From positions 1 to 40,166 of the IMG/VR virus record IMGVR_UViG_3300031692_000009: a stretch of 40,166 nt of DNA; one strand, written 5' to 3'. The first letter of the stretch is position 1, and each line of letters begins with the position of its first letter. The notes under the pieces were generated by a model that worked only from the letters and a program-made list of their open reading frames with translations, was not told the DNA's origin and ran no database searches. Below, in pieces: positions 30,317 through 38,141 of the stretch. Both the position numbers and the translations under genes were made by a program. This DNA is from a virus.

Positions 30317-32327
30317 GTCTAATCACCAGCCCTCTACTTTTTAGCATTGTCATAAAATCACGAAAAACCTTCCTACTATCGGCAGTTTCTTTGATTGAAT
30401 TATACATATTAATGTTAATAACTGTACTATCGGACGTTGTTGCTTTTACTGGCTTTTCTTTTGTATAATCTCTACTTACATGATTTTTTATTTGATTATT
30501 TGGTATTACGTCAGATCCCTTTGGAAGTCTTACAAGTTCGGGACCCTCTTCTCCTACAATAGCCATTCCACCCACGAAATTAGTTACACCATTGGCAAAG
30601 CCCGGGAACCAATCTGGCATCGATGGGAATTTTATTCCTTTTATTTTTGTAATTACTCCAGAAATAGCGGTTTTAACTTTATTAAAAGCAGTTACGACAT
30701 TATCTATATCTTTTTTAATAGTACTAAATGTATCATTTCCCCATTTTTTTATACTTTTAAAAGCATTATAGACAGCCTTTGCAGCCTTAGCAACCTTAAT
30801 ACCCATATCAACTAATTTCTCAATAAATTGGGCTATTTCTTTTCTATGATTATAGACATATTTTGCAGCCTGTTTTATTTTATCAATAAACTTAAGAAGG
30901 GCATCGGATGCAATATTTTTTATTTTACCAGCCAAAACTATTATTTTATCTCTTAAATTATTAACTTTTTTAGCAAAATTTTCGGCTTCTTTTCTTGAAT
31001 AACCAAATTTTTTCACTAATAAGTCAATCATATTTTGACTTTTTCCTGAAAAAATAGATCCTAATAACTTAGAAACATCTTTTATAACTCCACCGGCTTT
31101 TATCAAATTATCTTTAAATTCTTTAATTTTATAAATAAATATAGTTGCTTTTTCTTTTGATAATCCAAATTTTTTGGTCATAAGGTCAAAAGCTCCGTTC
31201 ATGTCACCCTTAAAGACAGAAACAACAGCCATAACAACGGCCTTAACTTTTTCAAAAGCCCATTGTAAGGCCCCTGTTTTTACAAGAACAGTTCCAATTA
31301 TTCCTATAAATGCACCCCATTGAATGACTAACCCGGCTAATATAGCACCAACCGCAACAATCGGCCAGCCAATAAATGAAAATGCAGCGGCTAAAGCTGC
31401 AATCATTGTAATTGCTCCACCAATTACAAAAATTACAGGTCCAATCCCAGCAGCTAAACCAGCCAATACTATAATAACATTCTGGATTGAATCTGGTAAC
31501 TTATCAAATTTATCAACCAGTTTTAAAACAAAATCGGCCCCTTTTTGAACATATGGGAGAAATTTTTCCCCGAGTTCTGTTTTTGCTTTTGTAAGTTTTC
31601 CAGTTAATATCCTAAGTTGATTTGATAGACTGTCAGACGTGTTTGCAAAATCGCCTTGACTATCACTACTAACCTCCATTAGATAACTATATCTAAGTGC
31701 AATTTGTTGGGCTTGGTCCATTTCTTTCCATGATGCTGTTATTCCTTCTTTTAAGGCATAAGCCTCAAGATTTGCAACACTCATATTAATTCCCAGGGCT
31801 TTTAGTGGCTCAGTTTCTCCAGCTATTCCAGATCTGATTTTCGTCCACATTTCCTCATGACCTAAGTTGTAAAATGATGACATGTCCCCAGTTAACTCAA
31901 CTAATCTCATTGACATTTCCTTACTAGCAGCTCCAGAGATACCAGAACTTTTTAACATTGCCCCCATTGATCCAACATAATTTACAGCCTCTAATTGAAC
32001 CAATCCAAACTTTTCCAATAAAGTTGTTGACCAATCCGTTACTTCTTTAGCATTTTTCCCAAATGTTACATTAACAACATTATAAGCCTCCCCTAAATCA
32101 GAGGCTAACATAACACTATCTTTGATAACATTTAAAATCGGTTTTGATACATTGTTTATCATAGATGAACCAAAATGCATCATACTATTTCCAACATTGG
32201 CCGCCGTATTTGCAAAATTATTCATTCTAGTTTGAACATTATCAACAACCTGAGATACCTGCCTTAATCTATCCCGAGTATTTCCATCCCTAAAAATTAG
32301 ATCTCCAAAAACTTCAAATATTTGCAT
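30309..32327 (-). CDS. Tape measure protein
   Basis: 672 residues. The N-terminal 200 residues match the TP901-type core: a coiled start, then DLGEAYNVVNVTFGKNAKEV, MGAMLKSSGISGAASKEMSM, SSFYNLGHEEMWTKIRSGIA and LKALGINMSVANLEA. Several hydrophobic segments (about 280-350) and long helices follow, and the end is a small beta/helical piece. By the rule of about 0.15 nm per residue the tail would be near 100 nm. AAGGAGGTGAAACA precedes ATG. It is flanked by the stopper and hub genes. Confidence 0.9.
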   Translation of the reverse strand: MQIFEVFGDLIFRDGNTRDRLRQVSQVVDNVQTRMNNFANTAANVGNSMMHFGSSMINNVSKPILNVIKDSVMLASDLGEAYNVVNVTFGKNAKEVTDWSTTLLEKFGLVQLEAVNYVGSMGAMLKSSGISGAASKEMSMRLVELTGDMSSFYNLGHEEMWTKIRSGIAGETEPLKALGINMSVANLEAYALKEGITASWKEMDQAQQIALRYSYLMEVSSDSQGDFANTSDSLSNQLRILTGKLTKAKTELGEKFLPYVQKGADFVLKLVDKFDKLPDSIQNVIIVLAGLAAGIGPVIFVIGGAITMIAALAAAFSFIGWPIVAVGAILAGLVIQWGAFIGIIGTVLVKTGALQWAFEKVKAVVMAVVSVFKGDMNGAFDLMTKKFGLSKEKATIFIYKIKEFKDNLIKAGGVIKDVSKLLGSIFSGKSQNMIDLLVKKFGYSRKEAENFAKKVNNLRDKIIVLAGKIKNIASDALLKFIDKIKQAAKYVYNHRKEIAQFIEKLVDMGIKVAKAAKAVYNAFKSIKKWGNDTFSTIKKDIDNVVTAFNKVKTAISGVITKIKGIKFPSMPDWFPGFANGVTNFVGGMAIVGEEGPELVRLPKGSDVIPNNQIKNHVSRDYTKEKPVKATTSDSTVININMYNSIKETADSRKVFRDFMTMLKSRGLVIRHA

Positions 32328-32339
32328 TGTTTCACCTCC

Positions 32340-32663
32340 TTAATTAACATTTTCCATCTTTTCAACAAAAGCCTTAAAATGATGATCTGCATTAATAGTA
32401 TTTTGTGGATCTGATACAATCCGATAATTTTCAGATTTATAAACAATAATATCCCCATGTGAACATTCAGTATCTGCAAAAAACTTATATTGACTTTTAA
32501 TAGTCCATTTTCCTTGTGAAAACTGTTCAATGGCTGTCCTACTACCTACATAACACATTATAGAACTTTCTGTATAACCTTTTACATTTTCATATTTAGA
32601 ATTTTTTGTATTTGTATTTATTGTTTTTCTAGTTGATTCAATATAAAAATCTTCTATAGCCAT
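32340..32663 (-). CDS. Head-tail stopper / SPP1 gp16-like
   Basis: 107 residues. The pattern GDIIVYKSENYRIVSDPQN near residue 70, followed by a HHFKAFVEKME helix, is that of head-closure proteins of the SPP1 gp16 type. In the family it plugs the connector until the tail joins. Here it is placed between the head-tail connector and the tape-measure gene, not before the tail-tube genes as usual. Confidence 0.65.
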   Translation of the reverse strand: MAIEDFYIESTRKTINTNTKNSKYENVKGYTESSIMCYVGSRTAIEQFSQGKWTIKSQYKFFADTECSHGDIIVYKSENYRIVSDPQNTINADHHFKAFVEKMENVN

Positions 32664-32666
32664 GAT

Positions 32667-33296
32667 TTACACCTGCCTGTAATACAAAATATTAAATGGA
32701 ATAGTTTTTAAATACATACTTCTATAGTCGTTAAGCCCTTCAATTATACTCCCTGGGTACCCATCAATTAAATTATCATCCCTTGTATATGAATAGTCAT
32801 CAAATTTCTCACTTTTAAATAATACTCCATATTTTAGTAAATTAAATTTAACCATTAATGAGGCAATTAGCTCAAATTCGGCCGGATAATCAATTCTAGC
32901 CATTACAATGGTATTGCCGGCTATTTCATCTTTTATCGTGTTAACATCTTCAAAAACGATTTTATCGGCTGCTATCGATTCAATTGTTAATGGCTTGTCA
33001 TTTGACAAACTATTATAAATTCTAACACTATCACCAACATTAAAATTTAAAGCCGTAAAATCTAAATTTTCAGTATCATTTATTGAATTATCACTATTTA
33101 AAAATGAAATTGTACTTGAGTAAGTATAAACAATTGGAGTTACCCCAAGCCTAGACTCATAAGTCCCAATAAATTCATTATTGCAATAATTTATAATTTT
33201 GCTCTCTACTATTGGAATTAATTTTTTTATAAGTGCATCATTTGTTGATCCACTTATTTGTAAAAGAGTTTTGCAATTATTTACAGTTACTACCAA
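32667..33296 (-). CDS. Head-tail connector, gp6/gp15-like
   Basis: 209 residues from TTG 33296 (AAAGGAGG nine bases upstream). The first 45 residues (KTLLQISGSTNDALIKKLIP, then IVESKIINYCNNEF) match the helical core of gp6/gp15-like connectors, and the end (about 140-209) has ELIASLMVKFNLLKYG. An insertion of about 90 residues in between, with beta strands (NVGDSVRIYN and IVFEDVNTIKDE), makes it larger than typical. It forms the ring between portal and stopper. Confidence 0.65.
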   Translation of the reverse strand: MVVTVNNCKTLLQISGSTNDALIKKLIPIVESKIINYCNNEFIGTYESRLGVTPIVYTYSSTISFLNSDNSINDTENLDFTALNFNVGDSVRIYNSLSNDKPLTIESIAADKIVFEDVNTIKDEIAGNTIVMARIDYPAEFELIASLMVKFNLLKYGVLFKSEKFDDYSYTRDDNLIDGYPGSIIEGLNDYRSMYLKTIPFNILYYRQV

Positions 33297-33600
33297 TATT
33301 ATCAACCTCCTTTTTTTCATAAAACCTACATCTATAATCAATAATAAAGTCTTGATGCTCTTTTTGATTAATGATTTTAATATTATTTCTTATCATAAAA
33401 TCAAAATTTTCTTGATAAATAACAAAAATATGATTATGGACATTATTATTTAAATACTCTTTTAAATAATTTAAATTTAAATTTAACATTCCTTCATAAT
33501 CAATATATTGATTTTTTTGATGTTCATTCTTTAAAGCCTCAGCATTATTTAAAATTCTTTCAAAATCGTTTTTGTCTTTTTCATTTTCAAATTTATACAT
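33277..33600 (-). CDS. Hypothetical protein after the tail chaperone
   Basis: 107 residues, charged and helical, with DFERILNNAEALKNEHQKN and NLNLNYLKEYLNNN. AAAAGGAG precedes ATG 33600, which overlaps the preceding coding end. It could be another chaperone or joining factor. No family recognised. Confidence 0.55.
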   Translation of the reverse strand: MYKFENEKDKNDFERILNNAEALKNEHQKNQYIDYEGMLNLNLNYLKEYLNNNVHNHIFVIYQENFDFMIRNNIKIINQKEHQDFIIDYRCRFYEKKEVDNIGSNCK

Positions 33601-33922
33601 TTTCTTTATTTCTCCTTTTGTCCATTTCTATTATTTTAGATACTTTTTTATTTATTCTATCAAATTCTTTTTCAGCCTCTTCATTTGTCAAAGCTTTATC
33701 TTTTTGCTTTTGTTCCTTACTATCTTTATATGTCTCATAATTCCCCTCAAATGATCCATTCTGGACATCAAATAAAAATAACTCCCATAATCTATCATCG
33801 TTTTTTTCTAATACCATATCATTAAACCTACCTATACATTTGTTATATAATTCAAATCCGTCCATGTATGGTAGGTTTAACACATAGTTAACATAATTTA
33901 GATCTTTATATTGAAACATCAA
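33593..33922 (-). CDS. Tail assembly chaperone, frameshift extension (GT-like T part)
   Basis: 109 codons from TTG 33922 or ATG 33919, but no ribosome-binding site is visible. The frame is open upstream to the slippery tract at 33939-33949 and is -1 relative to the preceding gene, so the protein is probably made only as a fusion. It has a helical YMDGFELYNKCIGRFNDMV section and a charged lysine/glutamate C-terminus, usual for lambda-GT-type T domains that bind the tail tube protein or tape measure. Confidence 0.65.
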   Translation of the reverse strand: MMFQYKDLNYVNYVLNLPYMDGFELYNKCIGRFNDMVLEKNDDRLWELFLFDVQNGSFEGNYETYKDSKEQKQKDKALTNEEAEKEFDRINKKVSKIIEMDKRRNKENV

Positions 33923-33930
33923 ATTTTCAA

Positions 33931-34350
33931 TTATAATGTTTTTTTTAAACTATCTCCTACTTTATCCTTAAGCATTTGAGGTATTCCATTTTTAAACAAT
34001 TCTTTTAAAATTTCAAACATTTCCTCAATTGTTAGATCTTCTATTTCTTCAATTGGTTTTTTTGTAGTTTTTTGAAAAAATAAAATTAAATCATCCTGGA
34101 CCTTATGTAAATTAGTACTAACAAAAGCAAAAATATCAATTGCCATATCATTTTTTTTGTGGCTTTTTAATTCTGATTCTCTTGATGCTATTTCATTATC
34201 AGGAACCTTGTTGGATCTCATTGTTTTTAATTCTCTTTGTCCTTCATTCTCAATTTTTTGCAGTTTTCTTTCTAAATACTCAACATATGGTTTAATGTCC
34301 ATATCATCCAATATCTTAGAAAATAAAATTATATGTTTAAATCTTAACAT
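33931..34350 (-). CDS. Tail assembly chaperone (lambda gpG-like)
   Basis: 139 residues from ATG 34350 (AAAAGGAG upstream; the TTG at 34371 is inside that region). It is helical with a long charged coil (EYLERKLQKIENEGQRELKT) and an acidic EEIEDLTIEEMFEILKEL segment. Position after the major tail genes and before the tape-measure side of the cluster, together with the frameshift into the next frame, matches the G/GT arrangement. Confidence 0.68.
   Translation of the reverse strand: MLRFKHIILFSKILDDMDIKPYVEYLERKLQKIENEGQRELKTMRSNKVPDNEIASRESELKSHKKNDMAIDIFAFVSTNLHKVQDDLILFFQKTTKKPIEEIEDLTIEEMFEILKELFKNGIPQMLKDKVGDSLKKTL
33939..33949 (-). promoter_or_regulatory. Probable -1 ribosomal frameshift site
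   Basis: On the minus strand the end of the chaperone gene reads GTTTAAAAAAAAC: T-TTA-AAA is a canonical slippery heptamer and A-AAA-AAA follows. A -1 slip avoids the TAA at 33931-33933 and continues without stop into the next frame (AAC ATT ATA ATT GAA...), giving a fusion of about 253 residues. Confidence 0.7.
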
Positions 34351-34401
34351 TTTGTTTCTCCTTTTTAGCAAGTTACCCAGGTAACTCCATATTTATTATT
34401 A

Positions 34402-34950
34402 TTAAGCTGCTACGTCATAATCTCTAATCTTTAATGGAACAGTAGTCGGAGCAGCCGCCAAGTAATGTCCAGTATATTGTAGTTCTGTTACTAGTTCATC
34501 TTTTTCTTTGAAATCAAGTGTAATATTTCCATCATTTAATGGATTTTCAATTATAATAATACATGGCTTTCCATCATGTTTTTGTCCTACAAATGCAATA
34601 TTTGTTAAATAATCAGCATCAGCAATTTCAAGATCGAACGCCATTTCGTGGTAATCTCCTCGATCTGTTACGGTCATAGGCATCGCATATGCTAAAGATT
34701 CATAAGTCATTTTTAGTAAATTAACCATAAATCTAGGGACGTATCTTTCATATCTTTTTAAATCTTTTGTGTCTCCATAAGCCCCATCATAAGGCATCGC
34801 TCTTAATTTTATTTCTAGTTCCAACTTAGAACCGCCCCTTGTTGCTCCAATAACCTCGTCATCTGTTCCGTAATTTTTGTAAAATATTCCCTCTCCCAAC
34901 ATTATATCGTTGTCAGTTGGGACCTGGGGAGTAAATACACCCTTTGCCAT
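34402..34950 (-). CDS. Major tail protein 2 (short paralogue)
   Basis: 182 residues. Motifs shared with the gene upstream are NDI-x-LGE near the start, GATRGG, DGAYG, L-RYE, and near the end NIAFVGQKHDGKPCIII, NPLNDGNITL, KEKDE and RDYDV. The paralogue lacks the jelly-roll-like insert of the larger copy. Small beta-barrel tube proteins of this sort form the tail tube. GAGGAGGTG precedes ATG 34950. Confidence 0.82.
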   Translation of the reverse strand: MAKGVFTPQVPTDNDIMLGEGIFYKNYGTDDEVIGATRGGSKLELEIKLRAMPYDGAYGDTKDLKRYERYVPRFMVNLLKMTYESLAYAMPMTVTDRGDYHEMAFDLEIADADYLTNIAFVGQKHDGKPCIIIIENPLNDGNITLDFKEKDELVTELQYTGHYLAAAPTTVPLKIRDYDVAA

Positions 34951-34967
34951 ATCAAAACACCTCCTCT

Positions 34968-36053
34968 TTAAACATCATAGTCTCTTATTAATATAGGGGT
35001 AGTTAATGGGGCTGATCCTTTGTAATGAGCTATAAATACCGTTTCATTAACTACCTCGTCTTTTTCCTGGAGTGATAAAGTAATATTTCCATCATTCAAC
35101 ATATTATTCATTATAATAATAAAAGCTTTTCCATCATGTTTTTGCCCAGCAATGGCAATATTTTCATAATACTCATCATCTGTTATCTCTAAGTTTGGAG
35201 TAAATTCCCTGTAATCTCCTTCGTCTGTGTAACTCATACCACCACCATTGACAGGAACAATCGTACTTAAGGCTGTATCTTGTAACATACAAATACCATC
35301 TATATAACAAATAACTTCGGCCCCGGGAGCTGCATTGAGTTTCAATGAAACCCCCGTTATTGCTGACCAATCACCGGTACCAAGTTCAGTAAAAGCACTT
35401 TTAGCAATCTTGATTGCTGTCCATTCATCGGCAGTTAAAGCAGATGCGGCAACATCATAATACCAGCCGTTTGTCTCTGTTCCTTCGGCATCTTGGTGAA
35501 AAGTTAATCTTAAATCGGCGGTCGATAAATCTGTTAAATCTTGAGTAGATATATAGATACTAAACCCAATATAATCGTCAGTATCACTGACCTCGGAATT
35601 ATCAAAGGCTGTTAAATCCTTTGAAGCGGCAAAAACCTCATGTATTCCATCACCTGAATCTGTTAAAGTTCCTTTTGATGATTGGTCACCCTCGGAAACA
35701 ATACTTGTTTCGGCAGCATAAACGCCGCCAGATGCTAATAACCAGGCTTTTGACTCCCATAGTCCATCACTTTCGCAATCTGAAATTATTGCTCTATTAA
35801 AGTATTTTAAGCATAAACTATTTAAAGTTAGTTTAACATTAAATTTCTCATATCTTCTAAGCCCTTTAATAGCACCATAAGCACCATCAAAGGTTATTTC
35901 TTTTATTGATCTCTCTATGTCAATTTTACAACCGCCCCTTGTTGCCCCTAGCTCAATTTCGCTAGGTTTTTCATAGTTTCCATATACTTTAAACTCTCCT
36001 AATGCTATATCGTTAGCACTTGGGACCGTTGGCGTTATAACACCTTTTGACAT
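34968..36053 (-). CDS. Major tail protein 1 with inserted beta domain
   Basis: 361 residues from ATG 36053 (GAGGTGATTTTT upstream). The first 90 and last 95 residues match the 182-residue paralogue downstream: GATRGG, FDGAYG, L-RYE, then NIAIAGQKHDGKAFIII, NDGNITL, QEKDE and RDYDV. Between them (about 90-270) is an inserted jelly-roll-like domain with SDTDDYIGFSIYIS, then GWYYDV and WSAITGVSLKLN, related to the first domain of the fibre-like protein. It probably decorates the tail surface. Confidence 0.8.
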   Translation of the reverse strand: MSKGVITPTVPSANDIALGEFKVYGNYEKPSEIELGATRGGCKIDIERSIKEITFDGAYGAIKGLRRYEKFNVKLTLNSLCLKYFNRAIISDCESDGLWESKAWLLASGGVYAAETSIVSEGDQSSKGTLTDSGDGIHEVFAASKDLTAFDNSEVSDTDDYIGFSIYISTQDLTDLSTADLRLTFHQDAEGTETNGWYYDVAASALTADEWTAIKIAKSAFTELGTGDWSAITGVSLKLNAAPGAEVICYIDGICMLQDTALSTIVPVNGGGMSYTDEGDYREFTPNLEITDDEYYENIAIAGQKHDGKAFIIIMNNMLNDGNITLSLQEKDEVVNETVFIAHYKGSAPLTTPILIRDYDV

Positions 36054-36058
36054 AAAAA

Positions 36059-36436
36059 TCACCTCACCTTCAATAAATATCTTTGATTAATTCTTGACAT
36101 TTCCGGGATGCCTGTTGGGATCTCAGAATAAAATTCTAAATGTGATTGATAATAACCTTGTGTTTCACTTTGCCAATAATAATCAAATCCGGCCTTTATT
36201 GCTTCGGCCGCGGTTATTATCGCTGAACTATCATTTTGATCGTCCCAAAAATCTATTTCACAAATCCAATCTCCCCTTTTTCTTGTTTCCCAAGAAGATG
36301 AACTTAAGAGATAAATTAAGTATGGAAATGAACTAACACCGGGTATTGTTTCCGGAGCCTGCTTGCTATGAACTCCAATAGTAGTTAATTCGTCAAGTCT
36401 AGCCCCTACATATTGTTTTAAATAATTAAAGTCCAT
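36059..36436 (-). CDS. Tail terminator / completion-type protein
   Basis: 125 residues from ATG 36436 (GGGGGGTG a few bases upstream). It begins with MDFNYLKQYVGARLDELT, then SSFPYLIYLLSSSSWETR and ICEIDFWDDQNDS with a late YLLKVR strand. Short proteins of this form sit between the gp10-like protein and the tail-tube gene and act as tail terminators. The start overlaps the gp10-like gene by ten bases. Confidence 0.6.
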   Translation of the reverse strand: MDFNYLKQYVGARLDELTTIGVHSKQAPETIPGVSSFPYLIYLLSSSSWETRKRGDWICEIDFWDDQNDSSAIITAAEAIKAGFDYYWQSETQGYYQSHLEFYSEIPTGIPEMSRINQRYLLKVR

Positions 36437-36752
36437 TCCACACCCCCCTTGCAATTGCATTTATTTCGCTTATATGGTTATATATTGCCGGTCTAATAAA
36501 TGGCTGCGCCCTCATTTTATAAGTTCCGTACTCAACAAAACCAGCATAAGGACAGTCATTAATTAACCTTAATTTTTGATTAAAATATTTAGTAACTTCA
36601 TAATTGTTTCTAGATCTCATAAAACCAGTGTCAACGGCTGCATATTCATCCATTTTGCTTTTACAAAATTCCCCTACCTTAATCAATGTTTCGTACTTTT
36701 TATTATCAGTTAACCCAATAAAATCGGTTATTCTGTTAAAACCACGTCCCAT
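36426..36752 (-). CDS. HK97 gp10-like head-tail joining / tail completion protein
   Basis: 108 residues with VDTGFMRSRNNYE and YAGFVEYGTYKMRAQPFIRP, the central signature of the HK97 gp10 family (V-D-T-G...S, Y-A-x-x-V-E-x-G-T). AAGGAC precedes ATG 36752. Family members join or complete head and tail during assembly. Confidence 0.85.
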   Translation of the reverse strand: MGRGFNRITDFIGLTDNKKYETLIKVGEFCKSKMDEYAAVDTGFMRSRNNYEVTKYFNQKLRLINDCPYAGFVEYGTYKMRAQPFIRPAIYNHISEINAIARGVWNGL

Positions 36753-36810
36753 TTAAACCAGTCCTTACTATATGGTAATTCTTCTTTGCAATTTACATCT
36801 TTTGTATTGT

Positions 36811-37797
36811 TTAATATACAGATCCCAGGGCTATCCTTCTCCAGTTAGCATCTGATATCGTGTTTGCTGCTATTGCTGTATATTCATAAGTGGCATCATA
36901 CAATTTTTCCCCAGCACTTCCAACAGTTCCATTTACTCCGGCCGTTGTATCTCCCAAAGTAGCCTGGCCAAAAGCTCCATTTGCCATAGCCTCAGTAGTT
37001 GCGATCAAATCACCAGCAACGCCTTTTGTAGTGGCGGTTACAGTTATAGTTGTTCCTGCTCCCTGTGCCATACTATAAGTAGTGCCGGCATCTGCTCCAA
37101 TCATTGCCCCGTCTGCATTTGCAGCTAAACAGTCAACGCCTGCGGTCGTAGTGCCTAATGTAGCGGCATCAAATACATTTGTTTCTGCATCGAATGTTTC
37201 AGTAGTTGCAATTGCATCCCCGGCAGTTCCACCAACTAAAGCAGTTAAGACACAGTCATTTGTAGCAAAGGCCGCCGCGCTAACATCAGCGTGAGCGGTG
37301 TTAATTCCGTCCGTTCCATTTATAGCCGCAACAATATTTAATTTAGCGGCTGCCAGGTTAATTCCTGCATTAATTTCACCAGCAACGGCCCCACTTGCTA
37401 CAAAGGTATAAACAGTTGTTCCAATTGTAAAAGTATCGCCAACAATTGGGTTTGTATCAACCGTTAAAGTTCCCTGAGAGGCTGTGACATGGCTTGTAAT
37501 ATCAACAGCTATATTCGATGCACTTGTTTTAGTTTGGGCTACATCTGCCAAAAATTCGTAAACATCACCATCAATGGTAAACGTTTCCCCATCAATAACG
37601 ACACCTGATAAAGTTAAAGTTCCCTGGCTTGCAACGGCGTTGATGGCTGTTCCTGCCTTTATTACCTCTTTTACCGCTGAATCTGTCCCATCATGAGTAT
37701 GACCTGTTGAAGTCTCAAAAAGCTCCATAAAAAGTTTTCTCAATAATGGATTTTTACATTTTTGTTGTATACTTGTTTTAAAACTAGTTTCTGCCAT
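36811..37797 (-). CDS. Repetitive decoration / head-fibre-like protein
   Basis: 328 residues, alanine/threonine/glycine-rich and mostly beta. Internal repeats are visible: ASQGTLTLSG with GETFTIDGDVYEF against ASQGTLTVDT with GDTFTIGTTVYTF, and AGDAIATTETF with LGTTTAGV against AGDLIATTEAM with LGDTTAGV. The N-terminal segment GHTHDGTDSAVKEV is common in head-fibre proteins. The DNA is clearly GC-richer than that of the neighbouring genes. A decoration of the capsid surface is likely. It is preceded by the terminator at 37821-37851. Confidence 0.7.
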   Translation of the reverse strand: MAETSFKTSIQQKCKNPLLRKLFMELFETSTGHTHDGTDSAVKEVIKAGTAINAVASQGTLTLSGVVIDGETFTIDGDVYEFLADVAQTKTSASNIAVDITSHVTASQGTLTVDTNPIVGDTFTIGTTVYTFVASGAVAGEINAGINLAAAKLNIVAAINGTDGINTAHADVSAAAFATNDCVLTALVGGTAGDAIATTETFDAETNVFDAATLGTTTAGVDCLAANADGAMIGADAGTTYSMAQGAGTTITVTATTKGVAGDLIATTEAMANGAFGQATLGDTTAGVNGTVGSAGEKLYDATYEYTAIAANTISDANWRRIALGSVY

Positions 37798-37820
37798 TTT
37801 GAATCATCCTTTCTAATTAT

Positions 37821-37851
37821 AAAAAAAACCCTTTACATGACCAGTAAAGGG
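37821..37851 (-). terminator. Internal terminator in the late unit
   Basis: CCCTTTAC (37829-37836) pairs with GTAAAGGG (37844-37851) around seven bases. On the minus strand the stem is followed by eight T (37828-37821). It lies between the membrane protein after the capsid gene and the decoration gene, so it would reduce read-through and give capsid more transcript than the tail genes. No clear promoter was found just downstream. Confidence 0.8.
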
Positions 37852-37895
37852 CTTTTGTCATGTAGATATTTTAAATATCATTCGTTCCATAACTA

Positions 37896-38129
37896 TTAAA
37901 TTAATTTTATAATTGCTACTATTCCAGTTAATAAACTACCTATAAGTAAAGCAATAGCAGTTATATTTTTTGCTGTAAATTCAATCTTTTTTCTTTTAAA
38001 TGTCTGGTTACATATTAATTGATTTTTCTTGCAATCTTCTTTTGTAACCATATTATCATTGATTTTATCAACTTTTGTTTCGACCCTCTCAACTATGCTT
38101 ATTAAAAGGTTATTAACATCATTATCCAT
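37896..38129 (-). CDS. Small coiled-coil membrane protein, XhlA-like
   Basis: 77 residues. A heptad-like N-terminus (ISIVERVETKVDKINDNMV) leads to a basic stretch and a C-terminal membrane helix at about 54-76. This is the form of XhlA-type lysis-accessory proteins, but those lie by the holin, whereas this gene follows the capsid gene. It might be a membrane anchor for assembly or an accessory lysis factor. AAAAGGTG precedes ATG. Confidence 0.55.
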   Translation of the reverse strand: MDNDVNNLLISIVERVETKVDKINDNMVTKEDCKKNQLICNQTFKRKKIEFTAKNITAIALLIGSLLTGIVAIIKLI

Positions 38130-38141
38130 GATTTACACCTT

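Noticed and set aside
32297-32530. Minus-strand frame of 77 codons at the stopper gene
   Set aside because: It overlaps the stopper gene in another frame and has no ribosome-binding site; a shadow.
36890-37294. Two alanine/valine-rich plus-strand frames
   Set aside because: They are antisense to the repetitive decoration gene and arise from its GC-rich alternating codons.
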